A program made the translations under genes and the position numbers. A stretch of 64,000 bases of DNA. Origin: Psychrobacillus sp. FSL K6-2836 (lineage in GTDB: Bacteria; Bacillota; Bacilli; Bacillales_A; Planococcaceae). The notes under the pieces were generated by a model that was not told the DNA's origin, searched no databases, and saw only the letters and a list, made by a program, of their open reading frames with translations. Of this stretch, positions 33,513-42,496 are shown one piece after another; positions within the stretch are counted from its first letter, which is position 1, and each line of letters begins with the position of its first letter. The DNA lies in assembly GCF_038003085.1 (NCBI RefSeq), contig NZ_JBBOOM010000001.1:1860001-1924000 (forward strand), written 5' to 3'.

Positions 33513-34428
33513 ACTCGGCACCCCCGATTCGATTCATAAAGTACGTTTCCAAATCCTCCCCCATTGGCATGAATTGTTCGATAATCAAACCTTCACTCGC
33601 AAGGAATGTGGAAACTTTCCCAGGGGTATTTAGATAATCAAATAGTTTAATCGTTTCATCCGGCATCACTTCAAATTTTGATGTCGCTAGTTTGTTTTCC
33701 AACAATGCGGCTGCTCTTTGCCCATTATCTACTTTAATATGCAAATACTGCTGGCATTTGTTGTTTAGCTCTTCTACTGTTAATTGCTCTATTAACTCGC
33801 CTTTATGAATAATTCCGTAGTGTGTCGCTAACAAATGAAGTTCACTTAAAATATGGCTGGAAATTAAAATAGTTATGCCATATTCACGATTCAGTCTTTT
33901 CAATAACTCTCGTATTTCTACTACTCCCATGGGATCCAGTCCATTTATCGGTTCATCCAAAATTAAAAACTCTGGGTCTCCAAGTAATGCAATACCAAGT
34001 CCAAGCCGTTGTTTCATACCTAACGAAAAATTTTTTGCTTTCTTTTTCCCAGTATCTTTTAGTCCAACTAATGCAAGTGTTTTCTCGACACACTCATTAC
34101 CTGGAATTCCTTTTAACAATCGATGTGCTTCCAAGTTTTCTTTAGCCGTCATTTGTGGATACAATGCAGGACCTTCGATAATTGTCCCAATTCGCTTTCT
34201 AGCCTCAATTAGATGCTGTTCATTGCTCTCCCCAAATAATTCAATTGTCCCTGTTGATGGGATAGCTAAACCTGTGACTGTACGAATAAGTGTTGATTTA
34301 CCAGCTCCATTTTGTCCAATAAAGCCATAGATGGATCCTTTTTTTATGGATAGACTGACTTTACTTAACGCAAGTTGATGTTTATATTGTTTTGATAATT
34401 GGTTTGTTTTCAAAACATAATCGCCCAT
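33505..34428 (-). CDS. ABC transporter ATPase (BcrA/lantibiotic-immunity-like)
   Basis: 307 residues. Walker A GQNGAGKST (about residue 40), Q-loop, signature SLGMKQRLGLG, Walker B FLILDEPINGLDP, H-loop SSHILSE. The C-terminal 80 residues are the extension typical of BcrA-type ATPases (LFDYLNTPGKVSTFLASEGL). Powers the adjacent permease. Divergent only in detail from bacitracin/lantibiotic resistance transporters, so the substrate is probably a peptide antibiotic but is not proven. Confidence 0.9.
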   Translation of the reverse strand: MGDYVLKTNQLSKQYKHQLALSKVSLSIKKGSIYGFIGQNGAGKSTLIRTVTGLAIPSTGTIELFGESNEQHLIEARKRIGTIIEGPALYPQMTAKENLEAHRLLKGIPGNECVEKTLALVGLKDTGKKKAKNFSLGMKQRLGLGIALLGDPEFLILDEPINGLDPMGVVEIRELLKRLNREYGITILISSHILSELHLLATHYGIIHKGELIEQLTVEELNNKCQQYLHIKVDNGQRAAALLENKLATSKFEVMPDETIKLFDYLNTPGKVSTFLASEGLIIEQFMPMGEDLETYFMNRIGGAEYE

Positions 34429-34509
34429 ATTTCCCGCCTCCTCTATGTGATACTTTTTAGTATAAAAAGGAAAACATAAGAAAGGCTTAAGGCGTTTCTT
34501 AAGAAAACC

Positions 34510-35202
34510 TTAAGTTTTCAATCGGTACCCCATACCCCAAATCGTTTCGATATATTCCTCTTTCGGATTGGCCTTCGCTAGCTTGTTTCGAACATTACTT
34601 ATATGTACATTAATCGTGTTATCATCTCCGTGGAATTCTTCTTTCCACACACTTTCAAATACATTTGCCTTCGTGAAAACCTTTTTGGGTGAAGATAATA
34701 ATAGCTTTAAAATAGCGTATTCACGAGCTGTTAGATTGAGCATTTGGTTATTCACTTGTACTAATTTCGCCTCTGTATCGATAGTTAAGTCTTTATAACG
34801 AAGTTCTTTCTTTTTTGATATATTACCCATCTTTTGATATCTTCGCAAATGCGAATCAATTCTTGCAGATACCTCTCCAATATCAAAAGGTTTTGTTATA
34901 TAATCATCCGCTCCTGTTCGCAATGCATCAATTTTCGTTTGTTGTGCTAACTTTGCAGAAATAATAATGATTGGGCAAGTCGTTTGTTCACTTATATTTT
35001 CTAAAATTTCCTCTCCCGTCATTCCTGGGAGCATTAAATCTAGTAATAGCATATCCCATTCCCTGTTTTTGATATATAGCATAGCTTCCGTACCTGAATA
35101 GGCAGCCTGTGGGATATAACCATTTTTTCTAACAATATTACATAATAATTCATTTATATCATTATCATCTTCCACTACTAAAATGTGAATTGACTTTTCC
35201 AT
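34510..35202 (-). CDS. OmpR-family response regulator
   Basis: 230 residues. Receiver domain (about 1-120) with acidic pair EDDND, phospho-Asp in WDMLLLDLMLPGMTGEE, and Lys in ITKPFDIGEV. C-terminal winged helix (about 130-230: NLTAREYAILKLLLSSPKKVFTKANV, DNTINVHISNVRNKL). First gene of the module; it presumably controls the downstream ABC genes and responds to the kinase at 31862. Confidence 0.92.
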   Translation of the reverse strand: MEKSIHILVVEDDNDINELLCNIVRKNGYIPQAAYSGTEAMLYIKNREWDMLLLDLMLPGMTGEEILENISEQTTCPIIIISAKLAQQTKIDALRTGADDYITKPFDIGEVSARIDSHLRRYQKMGNISKKKELRYKDLTIDTEAKLVQVNNQMLNLTAREYAILKLLLSSPKKVFTKANVFESVWKEEFHGDDNTINVHISNVRNKLAKANPKEEYIETIWGMGYRLKT

Positions 35203-35287
35203 ATTTCCACCACCTTTTTATCTACTTTTTACTAAGCATACCATTTCATATCACACCTAACATATCGAAGTCATTTGTAGACCATAA

Positions 35288-35330
35288 GTGAAAAAAAGGG
35301 AGGTTTTATATTAAAACCTGGCAACCTTCA
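35288..35330. promoter_or_regulatory. hairpin with T-tract upstream of response regulator
   Basis: AGGTTTTATATTAAAACCT (35301-35319) is followed on the minus strand by CCTTTTTTT. It has terminator form but no minus-strand gene lies upstream, so it may attenuate the two-component transcript or isolate the two divergent genes. Confidence 0.4.
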
Positions 35331-35397
35331 CTAACAAAGCGAGTTTACTTTTTTGAGGGTGGGGAAAAATTAAACATACAGAGAAAGGAAGATTCAG

Positions 35398-36186
35398 ATG
35401 AAATCTTTTACACGAATTTTTATCTCGATCCTAATAATAAGTTTGCTTAGTGCCTGTTCCACTAGCGATGACGAAAAAAAAATTACCAACGATAGTAAAG
35501 AACAGAATCCTGGAGTACAGTCGGGCCAAAACCTCCCAACAGAAAAGGGAGCCAATCAAACTAAACCAGCTATGACACAAGCAGAAGTAATAGAAGCAGT
35601 AAAAACAGACTTGAAAACGGATTTAACTAAACTTCTTCCAAGTGAATTACCATTAGAAAATGGAAAGCATTTAACCGCAACGACTAAATCAGATGAAAGT
35701 TATTATGAAGTTGTTTTTTACGAAAGCGTTAATCCGGTTGCTATTAATCATGAAAGTTTAGAAAATGGCCAAATTATAGCTCGTATTAATGCACAAAAGT
35801 ATGAGAGTGTGCAGGAAGCAAGTGAACAAGTAGCTTTTGAAAACTTTAGTGAGCTGGGAGGACAAACAATTGATCTTGGCTATAACATCACCGGATATCA
35901 GGATGCTGGGGCTGGTTCCATGTGGACAAGTTGGAATGAAGGTCGTTGGGCAATCGGTGCACACACACATACTTCAGAAGGAGAAAGTGGAGAAAAGCTT
36001 GCAAAAGAAGCTACTGAATTTTTAGAAAGTCATACATTACCTATTCCTAAACCAAACGGATTCGCTCACATTGACGTGTATCAATTAGATAATCGAATTA
36101 CTTGGCAAAAGGAAAATATAGTTTATATGATAGACGAAGTAAAAGATCCAATGATTGCTTTGGAAATTGCAACTTCTATTGAATAA
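35398..36186 (+). CDS. lipoprotein of unknown function
   Basis: 262 residues, ATG 35398 with AAAGGAAG. Lipoprotein signal with lipobox SLLSACST, Cys about residue 20. A polar linker (to about 58) precedes a folded domain with repeated two-strand elements (SYYEVVFYES, GGQTIDLGYNITGYQDAG, RWAIGAHTHTSE). The end LPIPKPNGFAHIDVYQ suggests a substrate-interaction loop. No family assigned; monocistronic. Confidence 0.72.
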   Translation: MKSFTRIFISILIISLLSACSTSDDEKKITNDSKEQNPGVQSGQNLPTEKGANQTKPAMTQAEVIEAVKTDLKTDLTKLLPSELPLENGKHLTATTKSDESYYEVVFYESVNPVAINHESLENGQIIARINAQKYESVQEASEQVAFENFSELGGQTIDLGYNITGYQDAGAGSMWTSWNEGRWAIGAHTHTSEGESGEKLAKEATEFLESHTLPIPKPNGFAHIDVYQLDNRITWQKENIVYMIDEVKDPMIALEIATSIE

Positions 36187-36214
36187 TATGATTAAAAAAT
36201 CTCCTTACAAAATA

Positions 36215-36274
36215 ACCCTGTTCAAGAAACAAACATGATGATTTAAACATTCTTGATTGTTTCTTACACAGGAC
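36215..36274. repeat. family 1 inverted-repeat element, copy C (internally shortened)
   Basis: AACCCTGTTCAAGAAACAAACAT ... TGTTTCTTACACAGG with about 20 interior bases missing compared with copy B. The region to 36605 carries no other recognisable feature. Confidence 0.7.
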
Positions 36275-36605
36275 CGATTTTCATTAATACAAAAACTGAC
36301 ATGAATCTACACTCCTCAAGTCTTTCTCCCAATTCCACGGCTTCCAGATTCTATTGTTTTGTCATACGCTATTCTATATTTAATATGAAGTATACTTCCA
36401 CTATTGATCCGATCTCGATTCCCCTTAGTTATTTCTTCAATCTATCGTTATATTTGTTCATATCTTAGAATTTTCCCTCGCTAAGTGTCGAAGAAAGTGA
36501 AGATTAATTTTTTCTGATACAATGGTTATTATCTCATTACACTTGTAACAAATATGAGTAGCACACTATGATACCAACAATAATACATACAATGAGGTGA
36601 AATAA

Positions 36606-37841
36606 ATGAATTACATTCATAACCAACTTTTAAAATTTGATATGAACACTACCTTAGCCGGATATCTTTCTATTATTATCATGATTCTTTTAATAATGAT
36701 TATCTGTATTGTAGCTAATTTTATTACTAAAAAGGTAGTAATCAGGATAATCTCTAAAGTCGTGAAAAAGACTAAATTCCGATGGGATGATATGCTTTTG
36801 GAAAGGAAAGTTTTTCATAAGCTATCACATATAGTTCCAGCGATTATTATTTACGCATTTGCTCCCGCCTTTCCAGAATCCTTTCAACAGTTAATTGAAA
36901 AGATTGCAATAGCATATTTAATAATTATGGGGTTAGTAATTATCAGTAGCGCTTTAAATGCAATGAATGATATTTATCAAACCTATGAAGTATCTAGGAC
37001 CAAGCCTATTAAAGGGTATATTCAGGTGGTTAAAATTATTATCATAACGCTTGGGATCATCCTGCTGATCGCAACCCTTATAGGGGAAAGCCCACTTATA
37101 CTTCTAAGTGGAATTGGTGCTCTCTCCGCCGTATTCATGTTGGTTTTTAGGGATTCATTATTAGGCCTTGTTGCTGGGATTCAGTTGTCGACCAATGATA
37201 TGGTTCAGGTTGGGGACTGGATTGAAATGCCAAAGTACGGTGCAGACGGAGACATTATTGATATTTCCCTTAATACAGTCAAAGTGCAAAACTTTGATAA
37301 AACTATTACAATGATTCCAAGTTATGCTCTAATATCCGATTCTTTTATAAATTGGCGTGGGATGCAAAACTCTGGAGGACGACGGATCAAGCGTTCATTA
37401 TTTATCGATAAGAACAGTATTACATTTTGTACTGAGGAGATGATCAATAACTTTAAAAATATCCACTATCTTTCGGACTATGTAATCCATAGGGAACGGG
37501 AAATTGCGGAATACAATACGAGAAATAAAATTAATCAAAGCAATCCGGTGAATGGTAGAGCTCTTACGAATATTGGTGTATTTAGAGCGTATATTAGTAA
37601 CTATATTCAACATCATCCTGGAATCAATCAGGAAATGACTTTAATGGTTAGGCAGTTAGCTCCAACCGAGAACGGTTTACCTTTAGAAATATATGCATTT
37701 ACCAACGATATACAATGGGCAGTGTATGAAACGGTTCAAGCAGATATCTTTGACCATCTTTTCGCCGTAGCACCGGAGTTTGGAATTCACCTTTTCCAGA
37801 ATCCAACCGGGAATGATTTTAAAAAACTTGCAGATAAATGA
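36606..37841 (+). CDS. mechanosensitive ion channel, MscS family (YbdG/MscM-like)
   Basis: 411 residues. About five membrane segments (residues 15-185), then the MscS pore/beta domain: LSGIGALSAVFMLVFRDSLLGLVAGIQL pore helix (about 165-190), GDWIEMPKYGADGDIIDISL and VKVQNFDKTITMIPSYALI. A C-terminal soluble domain of the YbdG type follows (about 270-400). Releases solutes when membrane tension rises on hypo-osmotic shock. Context otherwise neutral. Confidence 0.88.
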   Translation: MNYIHNQLLKFDMNTTLAGYLSIIIMILLIMIICIVANFITKKVVIRIISKVVKKTKFRWDDMLLERKVFHKLSHIVPAIIIYAFAPAFPESFQQLIEKIAIAYLIIMGLVIISSALNAMNDIYQTYEVSRTKPIKGYIQVVKIIIITLGIILLIATLIGESPLILLSGIGALSAVFMLVFRDSLLGLVAGIQLSTNDMVQVGDWIEMPKYGADGDIIDISLNTVKVQNFDKTITMIPSYALISDSFINWRGMQNSGGRRIKRSLFIDKNSITFCTEEMINNFKNIHYLSDYVIHREREIAEYNTRNKINQSNPVNGRALTNIGVFRAYISNYIQHHPGINQEMTLMVRQLAPTENGLPLEIYAFTNDIQWAVYETVQADIFDHLFAVAPEFGIHLFQNPTGNDFKKLADK

Positions 37842-37900
37842 AGCACTGCTATTTCCATATTAAGTTGTTAAAAGTTGGACATAAGAGGGTCTTTTTATAT

Positions 37901-38110
37901 AAAAGAGGCTGGGGTAGAAGTTTTATTGGATAAGTAGAAACCTTTACTAAATAATGGATATTTTATAAAATTGATTGAAATGGAGGGCCGACTCCTACGG
38001 GAATAGCGTGGAAAGCGTCCCTGGAATGGAAATCAATTTTGTGCACAGCAAAAAAACAGCATGTTTCTCACAGAGAAACATGCTGTTTTGCGGTTCTGTC
38101 CCAGCATCTT
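37901..38110. repeat. MITE-like interspersed element
   Basis: About 210 bases bounded by near-inverted ends AAGAGGCTGGGGTAGAA and TTCTGTCCCAGCATCTT (14 of 17 complementary). Contains GGAGGGCCGACTCCTACGGG and GCGTGGAAAGCGTCCCTGG, wording seen in many interspersed repeats of Planococcaceae/Bacillaceae, and a terminator hairpin at 38051-38090. No coding capacity. Confidence 0.7.
38051..38090 (-). terminator. terminator of siderophore-binding lipoprotein gene
   Basis: Stem AAACAGCATGTTTCTC/GAGAAACATGCTGTTT; the minus strand reads on into TTTTTTT. Located inside the MITE-like element. Confidence 0.82.
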
Positions 38111-38135
38111 ATAAAAATTCTTTCTTTCCTGCTTA

Positions 38136-39056
38136 CTAATTACTAAGAAATGATTCTTCGAAAATTTCCAGAAGATAATCTAGAGTTATTGGATCACTGT
38201 AGGTAGATGCTTTAGTGTTTATTTCATATATATGATTGTCTTTAACGGCAGGTATGTTTTTCCATAACTCCGTGTCCATAAAGGAATTATCAACATCAGG
38301 GTTTTTACTTAAAATTACGTAATCTCCAGCAAACTCTGGAAGCATTTCCGAGGAAAAGGTATAGATACCTGATTCAAGCGCTAGTTCCTGTACTTTATTA
38401 GGCATTTTCAAGTTCATTGCTTGATACAATATTTCTGTTCCGCGTGCATAATTATTTCCGAATACATAAAACTCTTTATCTCCGCTTTCTATTACAGAAA
38501 CGGTTGCGTCTTCACCAATTTTTGCTCGAATAGCCTCTCCAGTGGATTCGGCACGCTCTTTAAAATCATTTACCCATTCTATTGCTTCCTTCTCCTTATT
38601 TAGGAGTTTTCCAATTTCAATTTGCTGCGTTAAATAGTCCAGTTTCCCCCATGTATAAACTACAGTAGGAGCAATTTCATTTAGTTTATCTATATTTTTC
38701 ATATAAGATCCAGCTATGATTAGGTCTGGTTCTAGTTCGATGATTTTCTCCAGGTTGTCCTCTGTTACGATTTCTACTCCCCCTAATCTTTCTTCAAAAA
38801 GGGGATTCATATTAGTCCATTCATCAATTCCAACGATGTTAGCATCTAAAGCCAAGACATTTGGTCCGTTAGTAAGAGCAATTATTCGTTGTGGGTCTTT
38901 AGGAACCTCAACAGGTCCAGTTTCTGATTGGTAAGTAAATGTTTCTGATTCTACCTCTGTCTTAGTTGTATTTTCTTCGTTTTCTGTCTCATTATTTCCA
39001 CAAGCACTAACAATGAGTACAAACAAAAATAGAATTGGTATAAATAGCTTTTTCAA
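38136..39056 (-). CDS. iron-siderophore ABC transporter substrate-binding lipoprotein
   Basis: 306 residues. Lipobox IVSACGN (Cys about residue 20). FhuD/FecB-like helical-backbone fold: VEVPKDPQRIIALTNGPNVLALDANIVGIDEW, then LEPDLIIAG and a DTELWKNIPAVKDNHIYEI end. Captures a ferric siderophore at the cell surface. No permease or ATPase is adjacent, so it may share a FecCD-type importer elsewhere. A Fur-like box sits about 50 bases upstream. Confidence 0.88.
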   Translation of the reverse strand: MKKLFIPILFLFVLIVSACGNNETENEENTTKTEVESETFTYQSETGPVEVPKDPQRIIALTNGPNVLALDANIVGIDEWTNMNPLFEERLGGVEIVTEDNLEKIIELEPDLIIAGSYMKNIDKLNEIAPTVVYTWGKLDYLTQQIEIGKLLNKEKEAIEWVNDFKERAESTGEAIRAKIGEDATVSVIESGDKEFYVFGNNYARGTEILYQAMNLKMPNKVQELALESGIYTFSSEMLPEFAGDYVILSKNPDVDNSFMDTELWKNIPAVKDNHIYEINTKASTYSDPITLDYLLEIFEESFLSN

Positions 39057-39104
39057 AGTGATTTTCTCCTTTTGATAAATAGTATGATGAAAACGTTTTT
39101 AATT

Positions 39105-39123
39105 AATAATGATAATCATTTTC
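39105..39123. promoter_or_regulatory. Fur box
   Basis: AATAATGATAATCATTTTC, 17 of 19 matches to the Bacillus Fur consensus GATAATGATAATCATTATC, in the upstream region of the siderophore-binding lipoprotein. A cre-like TGAAAACGTTTTTA lies close by (39087-39100), but its role is uncertain. Confidence 0.8.
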
Positions 39124-39261
39124 AATTAATTCTATAAGTATGCCTATAAATTGTCAATAGTATAATTTTTATTTATTCGGTTGATGATTTTAGAACCTTA
39201 CACTAATTTGATTAAACTTCCGCTAAACATGACAAAACAGTTGGCGATAGCTCCAAAAAAC

Positions 39262-39294
39262 AAAAAAAGACGACCTATGTGAATAGATCATCTT
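39262..39294 (-). terminator. terminator of ydbS-ydbT operon
   Basis: Stem AAGATGATCTAT/ATAGGTCGTCTT (two G-U pairs) with TTTTTTT on the minus strand, 50 bases after the YdbT stop. Confidence 0.75.
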
Positions 39295-39346
39295 GGAGTT
39301 TATATCCGTGGGCGGTGAAGAAAGTCTCAACTGAAGGAAGTTTTCT

Positions 39347-40795
39347 TTATTGAACTTCCCTTGTTCTTTTTTTATACCAATTCGCAAATGTGGAAGCAAA
39401 TTCCTTTGGTATATCCTTTAATACAGATATTTCCGTAGGTTTTGCTCTATTTGAAAATTGAATACTTGCTACATTCATCTTCCGCTGAAGCATACTATTT
39501 GTTACTTCAATTTCTTGGATTTTGACACGTCTCGTTACAAAGGAAGAAAGAGTTAAAGCGCCTGTTCTTATTTTTATAAAATCATGCTCCACCTCGTAAC
39601 GAGTATTTCGGTAATCCATATACCGTGCAATGTAAATAATGATAAATAAAATAAGGGATAAAAATAACCACTCTCGCTTAAAAATAAAAATTCCTAGGCT
39701 AATGATAAACCAGATATATGGAGGCCTTATATATCGAACAAAAAGAGCTTTGGGAGGTAATCGATTCTCTTTCTGCGGAATATGAAATTTCGGAAGTAAC
39801 TTTTCAACTAATTGAGTAGCTTCGTTTACGGATAGATATGGAAATAATGAATTGCTTTCCAATTTCTCTTCCCCTACACCGCCAGCACTCACTAATTTCA
39901 CTTCAACTAAACCAAACATTCTCTTTAAAATAGATTGTTGAAATTGTATAGCTTGTACTTTATCTTTTGTAATAGAAAAAGAACTCTCCGAAAGTACTCC
40001 TTTTTTTATATATATTCGCTCCTCATCTGCAGCTATTTCAAACCTTCCATATTTTAAATAAGTTGTGATTAGAGCTGTAATAATAGAGAGGACAATTGCA
40101 ACAAGTGATATCGGAATCAGCAACCATAAATGAGTGAGAAAGTAATTAAAAATAGACTCTGCTTCTGATTCGATGTTAATCCAGTCGTTTATACCGAAAT
40201 AAAGCGAACTAAGCAGCGGTATAAATGCTAGAAATCGAAAAGACGTAAAGGCAGCTTTTATAAGTTCTTTCTTCGTAGGAGTGAAATGTATCGTTTTGTT
40301 AGACAAAGTTATGTACTTGTCCACTGTTGTTTCTTCCACATCTTCTTTGCTGTTTTTCGATTGTAAAACTTGATCCTCGATTATTAGTGCATCTATTGTC
40401 TTAATAAAAGGAAAGGTAACCGAAGAATCATCCTTACTAGTACCAGTTTCAAGCGTAAGAGCAGTGGACTTAAATATTCGATGTAAAAAAGTAGTTTGCT
40501 GCTGAACGTTTTGAATTCGTTTAATCTCAATGTGACGTTGTTTTTTCACGAAAACTCCTTCATGAATATGAACCATAGAATTGGATATGTTGTACCTAAA
40601 AGTCCACCAGTTTATAAAGATAGACAATATCTGCACGGTGACAATCAGTAAAAAGATTACTTTAAAAATAAGAATAAAGGTAGATTCAGATTGAGCTTTA
40701 AACACGAAAAGAAAGACCGCACCTATCATGTAGTTCTTTATAAGATGAATTAGTCTGTACAAAATAGATAATGGATTCAATCTAGAAAACGTCAT
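39347..40795 (-). CDS. ydbT: YdbT-like membrane protein with bacterial PH-like (bPH2) domains
   Basis: 482 residues. Pairs of membrane helices alternate with bPH2 domains: IEIKRIQNVQQQTTFLHRIF (about residue 85), FSITKDKVQAIQFQQSILKRMFGLVEVKLVSAG (about 265-300), and VTRRVKIQEIEVTNSMLQRK (about 430). The repeated IQxIQ...Q-LxR-F motif is the family mark. The family is linked to antimicrobial or envelope resistance in B. subtilis, but its action is unknown. Its start overlaps the ydbS stop (ATGA), showing an operon. Confidence 0.85.
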   Translation of the reverse strand: MTFSRLNPLSILYRLIHLIKNYMIGAVFLFVFKAQSESTFILIFKVIFLLIVTVQILSIFINWWTFRYNISNSMVHIHEGVFVKKQRHIEIKRIQNVQQQTTFLHRIFKSTALTLETGTSKDDSSVTFPFIKTIDALIIEDQVLQSKNSKEDVEETTVDKYITLSNKTIHFTPTKKELIKAAFTSFRFLAFIPLLSSLYFGINDWINIESEAESIFNYFLTHLWLLIPISLVAIVLSIITALITTYLKYGRFEIAADEERIYIKKGVLSESSFSITKDKVQAIQFQQSILKRMFGLVEVKLVSAGGVGEEKLESNSLFPYLSVNEATQLVEKLLPKFHIPQKENRLPPKALFVRYIRPPYIWFIISLGIFIFKREWLFLSLILFIIIYIARYMDYRNTRYEVEHDFIKIRTGALTLSSFVTRRVKIQEIEVTNSMLQRKMNVASIQFSNRAKPTEISVLKDIPKEFASTFANWYKKRTREVQ

Positions 40796-41307
40796 TGTTC
40801 CTCACCTGCTACATCATCCATGTCCTTCACTTTCGCTAGCCTTGCGATCTTAGCACGTAATTCAAGTGCCTCTTCGGCAGGTATTGCAGGTATTGTGTGG
40901 GATGAAGTGACCGTACCTATCCCCAAGTTATACAAACCATATTTACGAAGTAGAGGTCCTTGATGTGTTGAGACAAATTCTATTTTCGACATCGGTATTA
41001 TAATATGTTTTTGTTCAATTCTTCCGTGTTTAAGTTGAACATGCTCAGTATCCACCTCATATCGCCATGTCTTTTGTAAATAAAAGGGCTCAATAAAAAT
41101 CGAATACATGGCGGAAAGTGCGGTTAACCCGGTAACGCCTATTAGTATCCAGCCGATCCAAAACTTCCAGTCAAAATAGAAATCTACAAATAGTAAGGCT
41201 CCTAGTATTAGGATACCAATACCATGTCCAATAGTATTACTTAGTCTCCAGACTTTTACTGCCTCTTTGGAAATTTTTTTTGTAGGTTCTTCAATAGATA
41301 AATACAT
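40792..41307 (-). CDS. ydbS: YdbS-like membrane protein with PH-like domain
   Basis: 171 residues, ATG 41307 with GAGGTGA. Two membrane helices (about 28-70), then one bPH2 domain with KHIIIPMSKIEFVSTHQGPLLRKYGLYNL and GTVTSSHTIPAI. Stop overlaps the next start by four bases. Works with YdbT in the membrane; precise function unknown. Confidence 0.85.
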   Translation of the reverse strand: MYLSIEEPTKKISKEAVKVWRLSNTIGHGIGILILGALLFVDFYFDWKFWIGWILIGVTGLTALSAMYSIFIEPFYLQKTWRYEVDTEHVQLKHGRIEQKHIIIPMSKIEFVSTHQGPLLRKYGLYNLGIGTVTSSHTIPAIPAEEALELRAKIARLAKVKDMDDVAGEEQ

Positions 41308-41405
41308 AACAATAGTTCACCTCTATTTTTTATACGATTAGGGGGAGGAATTGTTTCATTATATTGGAAAATAATATCACTAATCCTTGATTTGTAAATA
41401 TTAAT

Positions 41406-41461
41406 TTAACCATGTGGTTGAATATCAAGCAATGATCAGTTATATTTAACTACATGGTTAA
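41406..41461. promoter_or_regulatory. dual-arm ArsR operator with embedded promoter, leaderless start
   Basis: Left arm TTAACCATGTGGTTGAATAT (41406-41425) and right arm ATATTTAACTACATGGTTAA (41442-41461) are inverted repeats, 18 of 20 matching. Between and within them lies a promoter TTGAAT-17 bases-TATATT (41418-41446). The ATG of the regulator gene (41454) is about seven bases beyond the -10 box and within the right arm, with no ribosome site, so the transcript appears leaderless. Confidence 0.6.
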
Positions 41462-41795
41462 TCAAAATGAAGAAAATCTAAATGACATTTTCCATGCATT
41501 GGCAAATGAAACAAGAAGAAATATGGTTCGTATGATGGCTCTGGATGAAAGGACAGTTTCTGAACTGGCTGAACCGTTTGATATGTCCTTGGCTGCAATT
41601 TCAAAGCATATAAAAGTTTTGGAAAAGGCAAATTTAGTCGAGAGGATTGTAAATGGAAGAATACACATATGTCGCTTAAAGGCTGAATCATTATCTCAAG
41701 CGACAGAATGGCTTCACTTTTACGAGAAATTTTGGAGTAAACGCTTTGATCTTCTTGAAAGTGAGCTAATGAAGGCGAAAAAGAAAGAACATTAA
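41454..41795 (+). CDS. ArsR-family transcriptional regulator (SdpR-like)
   Basis: 113 residues, winged HTH: FHALANETRRNMVRMM, then VSELAEPFDMSLAAISKHIKVLEKANLV (recognition helix about residues 45-65) and a beta wing VNGRIHICRL. No cysteine metal site (ELCVC) is present, so it is probably not a metal sensor. ArsR/AHSA1 pairs typically let the repressor respond to a ligand of the partner. It starts inside an inverted-repeat operator, which suggests autorepression. The adjacent AHSA1 gene is 19 bases downstream. Confidence 0.88.
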   Translation: MVNQNEENLNDIFHALANETRRNMVRMMALDERTVSELAEPFDMSLAAISKHIKVLEKANLVERIVNGRIHICRLKAESLSQATEWLHFYEKFWSKRFDLLESELMKAKKKEH

Positions 41796-41814
41796 AAGGA
41801 AAAGGAGCGATTAA

Positions 41815-42318
41815 ATGAACAATTTATCAACAACGACTTTAACAATGACAAGAATATTCGACGTAGAAGCCGCAAGAGTTTTTGACGCATGGTTGAATCC
41901 TGAGATGATGAGAAAATGGTTTTTTACATTGGAAGGGACAAACAAGGTCGCACAAAACAATCCTCAAGTAGGCGGGACTTGGGAAATTGTCGATCATCGA
42001 GAGGGTAAAGATTACCGTGCAATTGGGGAATATCTTGAAATAGATCCTCCTCAAAAATTGGTATTTACTTTTAAAATGCCTCAATTCAGTGAATTAGAGG
42101 ATACGATTACAGTTGAGCTAAAAGAACTTCCACAAGGATGCGAAATGACATTTTCACAACATATTCACGTTGCTCATGAAGAAAATTGGACAGAATCTGA
42201 TATTGAGAAAGCACTAGGAGAATATCATGATGGAAGTGAACATGGTTGGAATTATATGTTCATGGGGCTGAAGGAATTAGTTGAGACTGGAAAAGTTAGT
42301 TATACAGGAGAATCTTAA
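41815..42318 (+). CDS. SRPBCC / AHSA1-family protein
   Basis: 167 residues. START-like lipid/ligand-binding fold: MTRIFDVEAARVFDAWLNPEMMRKW, VGGTWEIVDHREGKDYRAIGEYLEIDPPQKLVFTF, and a C-terminal helix HGWNYMFMGLKELVE. Such proteins often accompany ArsR regulators; ligand unknown. Cytosolic. Translated from a normal ribosome site (AAAGGAG). Confidence 0.87.
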   Translation: MNNLSTTTLTMTRIFDVEAARVFDAWLNPEMMRKWFFTLEGTNKVAQNNPQVGGTWEIVDHREGKDYRAIGEYLEIDPPQKLVFTFKMPQFSELEDTITVELKELPQGCEMTFSQHIHVAHEENWTESDIEKALGEYHDGSEHGWNYMFMGLKELVETGKVSYTGES

Positions 42319-42402
42319 GTTATCACTAATTTTTTCAACAATATTTTGTAAAGAATAGTGTAAGGTACCTGTGTACAACATCCGAAAATAAGTCATGTAC
42401 AA

Positions 42403-42445
42403 ACAAAACAGCCATGGACTACTATTGTCCATGGCTGCTTTAATT
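42403..42445. terminator. bidirectional terminator between AHSA1 and PTS genes
   Basis: Stem CAGCCATGGAC/GTCCATGGCTG with T-rich flanks on both sides. Ends the minus-strand PTS operon and the + strand ArsR-AHSA1 operon. Confidence 0.8.
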
Positions 42446-42496
42446 TTAATTTACACTATAGGTTGATTGCCTACGTTATTATATGGCTACCTGTTA

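Noticed and set aside
33875..34330. 151-codon + strand frame
   Set aside because: Antisense to the ABC ATPase, whose Walker motifs are explicit.
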